Assembly: GCA_964017045.1 (NCBI GenBank)
Contig: OZ024811.1
Coordinates: 10,069,674-10,133,673 of the forward strand
Length of the DNA: 64,000 nt
Direction of reading: 5' to 3'
Source of the DNA: Omphiscola glabra
Lineage: Eukaryota > Mollusca > Gastropoda > Lymnaeidae
Shown here piece after piece: positions 32,859 through 45,500 of this stretch. Each line of letters begins with the position of its first letter. Position 1 is the stretch's first letter. A program made the translations under genes and the position numbers. Under the pieces are notes generated by a model that was not told the DNA's origin, ran no database searches, and saw only the letters and a program-made list of their open reading frames with translations.

Positions 32859-35800
32859 CTTTATAATTCTTTTTAAAAAGGCTTGTGCATTAGTATGTAG
32901 ATCTTAAATCAAGCCACCTGCGGGTTGCACAACCCCCTCCACTCGACAGATTTTTTGTTTGTTTGCAGAGCTGCAATCTGGTCATAGGATTAAGTACCAG
33001 TACATGTATTAACTGATGGTTTAACCTCAGCCCTCCCCACCACCACCCCCTACACATACTCAATACATTTTTATGGTAGGAACAAGGTAAGTTGTTTGTT
33101 AAAGTTTATGATTTTGATGTACATACATCGTTTCTTCTTTTCTAATGAATTTCCAACTTTGTATTTTAATTAAAATCTTTTGCAGATAGTTTTAATAGAC
33201 TGACACTGATACTCCGAGTTACTCGGCATTGCGTTCCTCCCATCAGTGCATTTGAAGCCCGGGGGTGGGGGAACCATAGAAATGTCATAATTTCAGTGGG
33301 GGGGGGTCTAAACCAAACCTTGGCAGGCTTGTTTATTATGGGAATAGCCACAGTACATAGCAATTTTAATAGAACCTGCAGAATTGGTTGGGGGGGGGGG
33401 GAGCAAATGCCCAAATGAGTCCCTCGGGGGATTGGATATTGTTTTCAGACCAATGCAGGGAGTGCTTCCCACCACCGACAAGTGAAAGGGCAGAAGAAAA
33501 GTGACCACGTAAAAGTGAGGACATTGCCAATTGAACCTACAATCTCACGTCTGCCTGTTTTGGGGTGGGTTACGGAGTTGACTCCTAAACATGATGAACC
33601 GAAAATCTACGGGAATTTTAGGGAAAAGTTGTCAAACCGGTTTCCGTCTCACAGGGTGGGTCTGTCATACGGGGTGTCTAAAATGAAAATGTTATAATTT
33701 TTTTACGGTCCACTGGTCGGCTCCTCAGTTGATTGTGAGTTCAGTTTATATACACTTTTCTGCATGTTTACTTGTCCGTTGGTTTACTTGTCATGTGTTC
33801 GGTTGTCTTATGGCAAGTTGCCGTGGGTTTACCTGTCCTGTGTTAATTAGTCCGGTCACCACCTACTACCTGGAGGTACCTGGTACCCCAGTAGACCAAT
33901 ACACGTGGAAGCCATGGTGATGCGTTGCTGTCTGCCATCACGTCGCTGCCGCACCTTCCTAAACATGACATGGTCGTGAAGACCGCGTTGCTTCTGTTAT
34001 GCCGGCACTTATCCATTAGGCCAGTTTATTAAAAGATGGGAAGCTTCAGACTTGGCTACGTAATAGAATTCCACCAACATCAGGGCGACCAAATGTCAAT
34101 ATGTTGGTTGACCTGTCACGCATCCTCGTAATAAGCTGACCAAGGATTATGCTATAAGGTGTAAACATGGCTGGTGCAAGTGATATTGACATACCGTAAC
34201 AGCTAGGAATGAAGAATGCCTCAGTGTCTTAGCAAGGGTAAGTAATTGTCCGGTGCTGGTCAGAGTTGTGCCGCCCACTTCCACTAAATTAAAGAAAAAT
34301 CACCAAAAACTCTCCACTTAGCTCAAAATGCTGCCCCTCCATATAAAGTAAAAAAGTGCCACCTGTGGTAAACTGCCCCTTCACAGCATCCTTCCTATGC
34401 AAGTGGAATGACTTTCTTGACATTTTTGAGTCATCTCATAGTAGGCAAATAAGTTGTTCAAATGGTCTGTGGTTGGTCAGCTCTAATTCGACTGGGACTT
34501 AATTATTTAGATCACACCTAAGTTGACTCTGATTTGTGATGAGTAAAATGAGAGATATTTTAACATTTTATATAATTTGATAGCCTTGTTTTTTTTAATT
34601 ATCTTGTAAAAAAAAATTAATTCCAACAAAAAGATGGTATTTTACTTCTAAAAATACTAATAATGTAGTTCCATGAGGTATAAGTGAAGTTTTTACTTTA
34701 TGTCAATCGAAATTATTAATCGTGCTAAAATAAGGTATTATTACCCAACTTATTGTTTGATAACTATTACTGTCTGGAGTTATTTAATAAAGAATACACA
34801 TAAATGTACATACAAAATGTGTTAAGAAATATACATACCTGAATTGCGCTTTTGTCGCCATGTCTCCAGGCATGTCATCATCATGTCCCTTAGTTCTTGT
34901 ACCGTTGGGGGCGGCACAGATGACATAAATACTATCCTTCTCCATTCCTCTCGGTCTTTTGCACCACGCATAGCATTGCCTAGTTTTAGAACATTTTAAA
35001 AAGTGTAGTGCAAACCTACGTCTGCCGTAATGGAGAGGGGAAAAAGAGAGAATGTGCTGCTTTAGCTACTTTCAGAGAGAAATAAAAAGAGGAACAAATC
35101 TTTAAATTTTATTTAAATACTCTCAGCCTGTACATTAGTTTTGTGGCGAATGTAGCAACTTTATTGTAACCCTCTAGATATGTGGCAAGAAGTCTCAACA
35201 ACGTGCGATTGCTCCCTGCCCTCAACTAAAATGTGTGCTATAGTGACACACTGTGGTAAGAAATGGGTAAAAATGAATAAAAACAATAAAAAATATTTTT
35301 TAAATAATGAAAACCCAACTTAATTTCATCAAATACACTTTTACACACTTTATACTTGTTGCAGGTTCCCCCCCAAAATAAAATCCAGTAGTTGTCAGAA
35401 AAATCATTGGTCAATAAAAATACCCATTTTCCAAATTGCAGGAAAATTTAAATATATTAATTAGCCATCCGGCGGCATATTAATATTTTTAGAAAAAGAA
35501 AAGTTAACTCGGTAACAATCGAAGAATAAACAAAAGGAGAGAATCCTACACTGAAACTCAAAAGTGGCATGCTAAACATATATTAGCCTTGACATTGAAT
35601 TATTGACCATTAGTACATTTACATACATGTTATGTATGAGTATGTAGCCTGCATTATATATGATTAATAATATGACATGATTTACTTATGCCTACACTGT
35701 TTCATCATTTTCATTCCTATGCCATTTGTCTCCATTGAATGTAGATATCATAAGGGGTCTATATTATGGCTTTATGCCATAGCCTGTATTTGATTAATAC

Positions 35801-36557
35801 TTATTTAGTTAGGTGTAAGACAAAAGAATTGTTAGTATTAGTTTTACTATCACTATGAACATTTTGTTGAGGGTCTTGTACTTACTAAGTTGCCAAGGCC
35901 CTTTAAGTCTTAAAATGAGGTGGGTACTTCAATACTCTTTCAAATATCCATTCTGCTCATGTCGAAAAATGATGAAAAAATGAAACCTACTTTTTAAAAA
36001 AAGGATTTCATTGACCCCAATTAAAATAGCATCGCGCATCATTATTTGATTAAACATATTTTTATCATCATCAGTATTGTATTTGTTTCTGCCTAATTCA
36101 AGTGTTTCAAATCTCTCTTTTTATTTGTGGAAACCTGACAACCAAATGACCCTATGTGACAAAATTCTCATCTATTTCTGGAATTTTATATCATAGATAT
36201 TGATAGTTGAGGCATTAAATAAAAGTTTTATCTTAATATTTTTATTCTTCCTGTAAAATCTTATTTACTTTTGATGTAGTAGCCTATGTGTTAAATCATA
36301 CAAGATATGTTTCTCGTAGCTTAGCAATTAGTGCCAAATATATACATTTCTAAAAAGACAAATTATATTTTCTGATTAACATTCATGTATTTATTTGATT
36401 TAATTTTTCATTTATAGCTTTTAAGTTACCAACATTTTTAAAAATTCCTTTTTATATTCCATACAAATTATAAAATGAAGTACATGTATTCTGTTATGCT
36501 AATTCAAGAATGACCTGAATTATACATCACTCTAACTTCTCATAAACAATCCCTTAG
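32859..36557. other. Intergenic region upstream of the kinase gene
   Basis: About 3.7 kb without a supported gene. It contains G runs (33297-33306, 33390-33401), a somewhat GC-richer patch at 33480-34250 without recognisable protein, and the second copy of a short dispersed repeat at about 34870-34945. The kinase promoter and any 5' untranslated exon should lie here but could not be located. Confidence 0.5.
34870..34945 (+). repeat. Short dispersed repeat, copy 2
   Basis: CATCATCATGTCCCTTAGTT through ACCGTTGGGGG, CACAGATGACAT and ACTATCCTT matches 1150-1220 with few differences. Confidence 0.55.
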
Positions 36558-36561
36558 ATTT

Positions 36562-39500
36562 ATGGCGTGTTCAAAAGATTCCAACAGTGTTCAAGACCCC
36601 ATTTTGCCACAAAGAACCACTGGTAAGCCCAACAATTTCCTGAACACAGGGTCTACTGACATTTAAAATATAACTAGAAATGTAACAATGACCAAAATGG
36701 TAACAAATTGAAGTGTTGTGATAATTCAGGATTTAATTTTTTTTTACTTAACTTTATCGCCTTGAAGCTCTATGGAATACAAGTTAAATGGGCATTTTAT
36801 GTGTACATTTCTCAAGTTAATTACATTTGTGTTTAATTTATCGTGAGAGATTTCTTTATACGCAGAAAACATTGATTGTGAAATATAGGTTTACAAATTT
36901 AAATGTTTATAATTTTAAATTAGCATATTTTACAAGATGTTTTTAAAAAAAAAAAAAAAAAAAATATTAAACAGAACATTTAAATTCCTTTCAGATCTAC
37001 TGAAGTTAATTGTTCTATAATGGTAGCTATTTTATTTATCAATAAGGGATCTTTTCTTCTCTTTTTTTCTTTTTTTACTGTATAACTTGAAATCTTCATA
37101 CTTTATCAATTTTATTTTTAATATTTCTTTCAGTTTCAGATGAATTCTTGGAAAACGTATTTTTTGGAGGTTAGTTGATTTTAAAAAAATACATACTTAG
37201 ACATTGAAATTAGTTAGGGAGCAAAAGTATTACATATCCTTGTACAGTGGGTGAAACCTGCCTTCAGCTTAAAAATAACCTTAAATTTAAACATGCTGCA
37301 ATTGAAGTAAAATTGGACGTGGCTAAAACACTTCTAAGAGAGCTGCACTTGCTGCCGGTCTGCGCTCGCATAGAGTACAAAATTCCAACTCTGTGCCACC
37401 GCCGCTGCTTGCATGACCTGGCGCCGTCCTATCTCAAAGCGCTCATGATGTCTTGTGTGCCAACTAGTTTATCCGATAGTGGCAAACTATGGATACCGTG
37501 AGTGTGCCTTGAGACCTACGGAAGGCTCACTTTCACTTTTGCAAAATCTGGAACGGCCTTCATGTTGCTCTCAGAAACAGCCAGACTCGGCAGTCTTTCA
37601 AAACTGAATTGAAAACATATTTTTTTCAAACTCACCTGCTGGGGTGATATGGTATACCTCCTTGTTTTCAATGAGCTTGCTTATGTTCCTCAATGTGTAT
37701 TGGCTTGTATGTAGATTTTGTGTTATTGCGTTTTGTATTTTATAGCGCTTTGAGCCTTAATTAGAGTTGAAAACACATCTTTTTCGCACTTACCTGCTGG
37801 GTTGATGTAGTCTACCTCCTTGTTTCCAGCTTGCTCATATTCCTTGATGTATATTGGCTTGTATGTAGATTTTGTATTGTTGCGTTTTGTATTTTATTGC
37901 GCCTCGAGCCTTAATTAGGGATGAAGCATGTTAAATGAACTTTATTATTATTATACTTCAGCTGTTCAATTTGTCTTCATACACACCAGTAGTATACCCT
38001 TTTTACTATCAGAAGACTGCTGTACCGGTATTTAGAAATATTAATATAACAAAAATTATTTTATCTTCCTTTTGTTTTAAGTACAAATTGATTATTGTTA
38101 TTTATACGTGTGTAATTCATTACTGTTGGATTTTTATTATATTTTTTATAGATGGCTCCAACAAGCCGACAAACTGGGAAAAAGGAGAAATGATAAAATC
38201 AGGTGGATTTGGACCTGTTTTTGAAGTGGTAACAAGTCCTCTAAACATGAATTTAGATGTAAAACAAGTCATAGTATGTCAACGAGGTGATGGGAAAAAA
38301 AAGGTACACTGGCAATAAAAAGTCAATTACAAAATCATAGTGTCTCTGAGCCGAAAAAACTTTACTTTTAATTTAACAGTAATATGTACAAGAAGGGTGG
38401 CCAACCCAAAAAGATTCACATACAATAGTCATAGTAAGTTAACTTTTTGCGGGCAGTGTGGAATTGCATCTATCAAATAAAATATTAACACTGCATATTA
38501 AACACGTCAGCTTTCCTTGTGTGAAACTTATGAAATTTGAGGTTGTTTACAAGTTTGACATCATTTGTAGATTCTGCTACTTTTATTTGTGCCTAAATAT
38601 TTATTATATATGTCACTCGGTGGAAATACAATTTAATATTAATTTCAAAGTTAAATATGTCATGGAAAAACAGTATTCACTCTGTGTAAGATCTGGATTT
38701 TCCTTAAAACGGGAGAATGAATTTCTGCCACTGTTAAGAGGAATCCAGGTACTTTTTGTGCTTGTTCTTTGATCCGCTCTAGTGGCTTTCACATGAAAGA
38801 TAGTCTGGTGTTGTTTCCATGTTTTCCCCACCCATCTTACGTTAAATTTGTTCTTAAGTATAGTTTTCTTTATTCTGTACATAGCAAGAGATGTTGCCTT
38901 AAAAATGGAAATAGTTTGTCCAGTGCAGTGACTGAATAGGAAAAGCTGCTTTGTTCTTTGCAAGTAATCTGTATAAGTTTAAACTTATGCAACCCTACAG
39001 ATATATTTTTTAAGCTTTATGATCTTAGACTATTAAATGCTGCAGAAAAAAGATTCTTTCTCAATGTCTGTGAATTTTGTCAGACATTTACACCAACACT
39101 CTGGTAAGGCTGACTCCCTAGATGGCTTCACCCTGTTATCATAGGTTGTGTGAGCTACTTCTAAAATATGTTTTAAAAATTAATTTCCATGTTATTTATA
39201 AAATACTGCCCTGCATCTGTTAATAAATTTATTTATTCTACAATCTAATGCAGGCCTGCACAACATACCACTTTGCGGCCCGCGACGTAACGAAGTATTC
39301 TTTTTAATTACTATTTTCTTACTAGCTTTCTCCCCTTTCCTATTTTCTTTCGACCCACAGAAGATTTTCATAAAGTAGTACGGCCCGCCTTACATTTTGA
39401 GTTGTGCAGGCCTGAACTAAAGTCATCCCTCACTTTACTTAAAAGCAACAGTATACTTCAAAATAACTATTTATGTCTATGTAGTATGGTTGTTAGGTTA

Positions 39501-42500
39501 TTAGCACTACTAACAAACAGTAAACAGCCCTAAATAAAAATACTACTGTAGGCATATAGAAAATCAATTCATAATATACAGACAAAAATTATGAAATAGA
39601 GTTGTCTGAGTTACATATCTTTTGTTTACTTATGCTGATAGTGTATAAGCCAAAATACCACACTGCACAGAGTATGAAATTATTCATCATTCTGAATATT
39701 CTTATTTGTACTACAAATTTAGTACTCATGAAGTTTCTTTCAAAACTAGTAATAGATGACTGCTCAAGATTTACAAATGAGGGGTTGCACTTTTCTTTCT
39801 TGCCTATGGCACAAAACTTGCCAAGGCCACCCCTGATGATTTAGAACATTAAATTAAGCAAAAAGATACTTTTAAAATAAAATATTAATTAATATTTAGT
39901 GTGTAGATAAAACTGCACAGTATGTATGTATATCTTATCTGTGTTAATTTACGTTTTACCTGTTTTTTAATTAAAATTTCTTTAATGTTTTTTTCATTAC
40001 AAGGACGGTTTTTATTCTAGAATCATTTTTTCTAAATGTTTCATTATACCAGTATTAAAGATTACAATTTTCAGAACTTTTTTACTGACATAATTATTGT
40101 CAATGCAGATTTAGGGGGGGGGGGGGGTATCGCGCAGGAATAAGACTGTTTGATAGCCCATTTGTGTCAGCCTTCTTTGTTCCTCGCTGGCATGAATACA
40201 AATACATTTTAAGGAAATGATGCTAATTGACCCGTCCTGTTTTGGAATAATCATGAATGTCAGAATAAGAAAAGAAATATTTTCTGGGTTGATAGCAAAT
40301 AAGTGCAAATGTCCTAGATGCAAGAACGTTTTAAATTTGTTTGAATGGTGAGATGTTTCGGATGGGTTATAATAGAAATGTCATTACCAAATCCACAGGG
40401 GAAGCTTTGTTATTGATAAATTTTTTGATTTAAAAAATCTCTTTCCAAAATATTTTGACAGAAGTAAATGTTGGAGCAGACAACATAAATTGCTTGGTAT
40501 TGCAAAGATGGTGATTATGTGAGTTTCTCAATGTGATTTAGAAATTTTAAAATTGCATCATTACTTTTTTTTGTTAGTTGTTTGTTTAAAAAAATATATC
40601 ACCAGCAAATGTTATCATTTTTTTACAAAGTTTCAGGTGAAAGTTCTCGGGGCGAATGAAAACATAATAGTCTAATTTTAATGAAATCTTTATGTTGTTA
40701 AAATGTCAGTAATGTAGAAAACAAGGATAACTTTTGCTCATTGTAAAAGAAAAAAGACTGATACTGCAGCAAGAAGCTATTTGCAGAAACAGAAAGGTTG
40801 TCAAAAGACATGAATAGATTTGATATTTGTGAAGAAATACTTTATAGCAGTGCTCTCCAACCGTTGTGGCCCGCAGGTTGGTTTTAAATGGACGGTCAGG
40901 GCTTGAGACATATTAACCATTTGTTTAAGATATAAACATCTTAAATTTTGATGGGAGAAAAATAAAAAGCAAACGACATTCGGTATTTTGGGGAAATCTC
41001 ACAAGAGTTCAGCAGAAGTGGTGGTATTCAAACGAAATAATGGGTGTGGCAAAAGGAGAGAGATGCTTCACAGGCACGGCAGCTTATGAACAATGTGGGA
41101 ACACCGGATGACATGAAATCAGATACTCACTTCGTCTTTCTGCTGCTTTATTCGACCGGCCATAGAAAAAAAGTAGAAGGAGCGTGGGGGTCATGGTGTA
41201 CAGGTTTAATTACTAACAGAGAAGAATTTGGAAACAACTTGAAGTATGGTAACATGTTGCGTAGCTAGCTGGTCATCGTAAAATGTCCATGCACACCACG
41301 AGACTGGTTTAGATTTAGATGAAAAAGGTAATAATGGGGGAGACTGCAATCAGGTTAGCACAATAGGAAATTAGTAAAACACAGTAAGGTTAAACCTGAT
41401 AAAAGGAACGCAACAAAACAACGAACGTGTCGGCAGGAAGCCTTCATCAGCGAACAAACAGAACAACGGATAAAATTAAAAAATGTATCACTTAGCTCAG
41501 AAGTAGTATCCAAGAGGGCAGCAAAAGATTAGATGAACTGGATATGTGAGCATCCCAGTTAAAACATGGCTTTATGCGTAAAATAAAAAAAGACGGGTAC
41601 TATGGGTGTCGCAAATGACTGGGGAAGGTATGTCTATTTAGTATTTTTTAGACGAAATCAGACTAGTACTGGTATTCAATAATCAGAGTAGGATCAATTC
41701 CAGGAGAAGAAAGCAGGATAAAAGCTGTGTTTGTAGGTAGTGCAATTCAGTCAGAAATACATCTGAGAGACAGTACTAACAATTCTTGAAAGCATTTCTA
41801 TTACTAAAAAGATCAAGCCAAAACAGCAAGTAAAAAAGGAAAGTTACAGAAGAGAACCGTACTTTTATCACTTCATGGTAACTGGAATTTTTGTTTTCAT
41901 TGTTTTATGAGAAGCCAGTGTGTTTTATATGTATATGCCAGACTTCTATTTCTGTTATGAAAAAGGCAACTGCAGAGAAAGTCAGTGCATGCAGATTTTG
42001 AGAAAGAGTATCCAATTGGAACAAAGTTAAGAGACGACAAAGTTATTTCTTTAAATAAGGATCTGAATGGCAAGCAAAATGTTTTTCATCGGATTTTTAG
42101 TTCAAGCTACTGAAGCATCTTTTTTTAATATTAGCTGAGAAGCAAAAACCATATTCAGATGGTGAAACTGTTAAACTTTGTTTTCAAGAATGTGCAGATT
42201 CATTATTTTCTGAATTTTAAAAAAACCAATATCTAATCTTCAGCTTTCTCACCAGACTGTAGCAAGACATGTTGAAAGTATGTTGAGGGATATATTTGAG
42301 CCGTTTCTTCATGATTTGAAAAATGCTAGCGGTATTAGTATTAGTCTTGTATTTGATGAACCACTACACATCCACAATATACCGACCGACACAGCCTTCA
42401 AAACTGCAATCACATCACATCTCTTTAAACTCTACTATCCTGACTGATAAATGATTCTGCTGGGTGCCGTCCATTGCTTGACATGTAAACAGTTCTGGAA

Positions 42501-45500
42501 TGGCTTGAGTGAATATACATTTGTTTTGTTTTATTTAATTACTGTATGTTAATTTGTGGTGAGCCCAGCCCTAGGCTGGGGTACTGCGCAATATAAAACC
42601 ACTAATAATAATAACATCACTGACACAGTCCAACCTATTGTCTAGGTTAGTTTTGACACGGAACATAGATTTACTACTTCCATTGAAAAATACTACCCGT
42701 GGAGAGGTGTATAAGGCACTGAAAGCATTTCTATTGAAGAATAGTATTGAAGAAGCTTATTTCGGTTACAACAGATGGTGCTCCTGCAATTTTGCAATGG
42801 TGGGAAGGAGAGTTGGTCTGATCGGTTTGTTGATGGCTGACAATGATTTTCCAGACATTCAAGAGTATCATTGTATAATTCACCAGCAATCTCTTTGCTC
42901 AAAGCTGAAAGATGATACATTGCAAAATGTTATGGGTAGTGTAGTGAAAATTGTACATTTTAATCGATCTAATCTATTAAATCACTGGCAGTTTAAGACT
43001 TTGGTAGAAGTAGAAGAATATGAAAGAAATTTTGAGGATTTTGTACTTCATACTGATGTTTGTTGGCTGAGCAAAAGGAAAGTGCTGGCCAGATTCTGGG
43101 ATCTAATTGAAAAAGTGAAACTGTTTCTCAGGTCCAAAGCAAAGAGCGATTTTTTAAACTATGTGGAAATGCCTGAGTTTATTGTAAGGCTAGCATTTCT
43201 AACTGATATCACTATCACAGATCACCTTAATAAATTAAATTTAAAATTGCTAGCGTGTTTTCAAATCTATCCAATGCTTATGAAAGAAATAAGTATTTTT
43301 GAATCTAAGCTGGACTTAATCATTACTCAACTGAATCAGTCAAATTGTATTCACTTCCCAGCCCTAGCAACGGCTGAACAACTTCCAGGCTGGTCACAAG
43401 TGAGCAATTCAATCTATTGTTAGAAAAGTTGAAGCGAGATTCCAAAGATCGTTTTAAAGATATTCGCAGTCTTACTCCTGTTTTACTTTTTGTTGAAAAT
43501 GCGTTTACCTGTGATATCTCCATTGTAGCCACAAAGATGTCATTATTAGGAACAGATGAAGATGCAGTGCAGCTTGAAATCATCGAAATTCGGCATAACA
43601 AGGCTCTTCGTCAGAAACATAATGCGTCGCCAACTGAATTCTGGATGGCCTATGTTTCTTCAGATGAATTCCCACAACTAATGAAATTAAAAATATATTG
43701 ACGATGTTTGGAAGCACCTATGTCTGTTAAGCTGGATTCTCAGTAATGACCAACATCAAGTCCAAAAAAACAAAATACCACTTTGACTGATGAACATTTA
43801 GGAAACCTAAAACTAATAAGTTAATAAGGGCAGCAGTAAGTGAATACCAACCACAAATTAAGAAGATTGTAATTTCAAGTCAAAGCCAAATATCGCATTA
43901 AAGATGTGCTACAGTTTTTCTTCGTTGAGATGACACTGCTAACAGATATATAGTTTTTTGTTTGTGCATAAGGTAAGGAGCGTTAATAAATTGACTAATT
44001 TTAAAAAATAGTAATTAAAAAAATGCGTCCCTCTGCTTCATGAAAAAAACAAAATTTGACCCCCCCCCCCCCCCCCCCCCCACCCCCGGAGTCGAAAAGG
44101 TTGGACAGCACTGCTTTATAGTTTATAGTGTACATTTTCTGCAATGTAAAGAAATTCCTAATAAATGTTTTTAAAAACTTTTACATTGAATTCAAAGACT
44201 GGATGTTAATTTTCAAATTGTACTAATTGTAATTCCTTCTTGAATTCTATGGTATTTCCAATCAGCATTGATGATGCTAAAATATTTTTTTTTCTAAAAT
44301 ATATTTGTTTAGTCCATATTAAATGGGATTTATGACTCGGGAAATGCTTGAGTTTTAGCCACTGTGTGATATGAAAGGGATGTTACCAATCTAACTCTGC
44401 TTTTTGTACAAATTTGATTGTAGAATAATAGTACTAGTTTTGAAACCAATTACTTTCTTTAAAATTCAAAAGTTATATTGTGATTCAATGCTGAAAGCAT
44501 GAATTATAAATAATATTTTCATGTTAGAGTTACATTACATCTTGTCAAGAAAGCCATTTTAATTTGAAACTTATTAGATTGTAATGTTCAGATCTACATT
44601 CCTTTTAAATAATTTTATTATTGGTCATTGATACTAAGTTATCAGAGTAAAAGTTAAGACTTATTTTAGAACTCTTTATTTTCAGTCTTCTCTAGCAACC
44701 GCTTTTGATTATAAGTTAATATCACCCTTACAATTAATAGGTGAGGGGGTTCAAAATTTAAAACTTGGAGCACTAAATTGCCAAGGCCGGCCGGGCATAA
44801 ACAGATCTCGAAGCATCCTTGTATAATTATATTTTTATTAACTTATGTTTTGTTTGTAGATTTATTTGTGACACTAAGTAAGCTAGTGTAAAATAGTGAA
44901 GAGAGATAAAGAGCGTGAATGGGTAGGAGGGTATTTTTAAAAAATAGTAACAAGTATTGAGATTGATCATGAAAGAAATTTTAAGAATGTGAGAATACTT
45001 GTTAGAAAGATTGTCATATTTTTAGGAAGACCAGAATGGATAGAGAGATAGAAAGACAGAAAGAAAAAAAGGAATGGAGTGTGATAAAAAGAGATTGATG
45101 ATCATTGCTAACATCAAATTTCAGGCTGCCCTTTTGTCACAGCTGGCTAATTTGAAACAACTCAGCCATCCTAGACTGATCCAGTTTTATGGATTTTGTG
45201 AAGCTGGGGGGGTTCTCTCCTTGTTTATGGATCGTTTAAAAAGGGTAAGATCAAATTTTTTCTTCAATTAAATAGTAATGTTTTGGGAAGATCATATGCG
45301 AGTCATTTAACTATTGTTATCAATAAAACATGTATATTTTATAAGTCGTTTTGCCACACTGCAAGATATTTATTATAATTTAGAGTTACACACGCCCAAT
45401 GTACAATCTTCATAAATATTTAAGAGATTTATTTCAATCTAAGCTAAATTTGTTCTTCACTTTTTAAAGTATTTTTAAAACTTTTTTTTTTACATATATT

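Larger units (their letters stand above)
40848..44113 (+). mobile_element. hAT transposon in kinase intron 3
   Basis: 3266 bp with ends CAGTGCTCTCCAACC and GGTTGGACAGCACTG (one mismatch within 15) and an exact 8-bp duplication CTTTATAG (40840-40847 and 44114-44121). It carries a decayed transposase on the plus strand and has itself received a LINE 3' fragment (42361-42614) and one arm of a fold-back repeat (41331-41520). A 22-nt C run (44060-44081) lies near the right end. Confidence 0.92.

Noticed and set aside
37935..38318. 127-codon frame containing the kinase glycine loop
   Set aside because: Only 38152-38303 is exon; the rest is intron 2 and the start of intron 3 read through.
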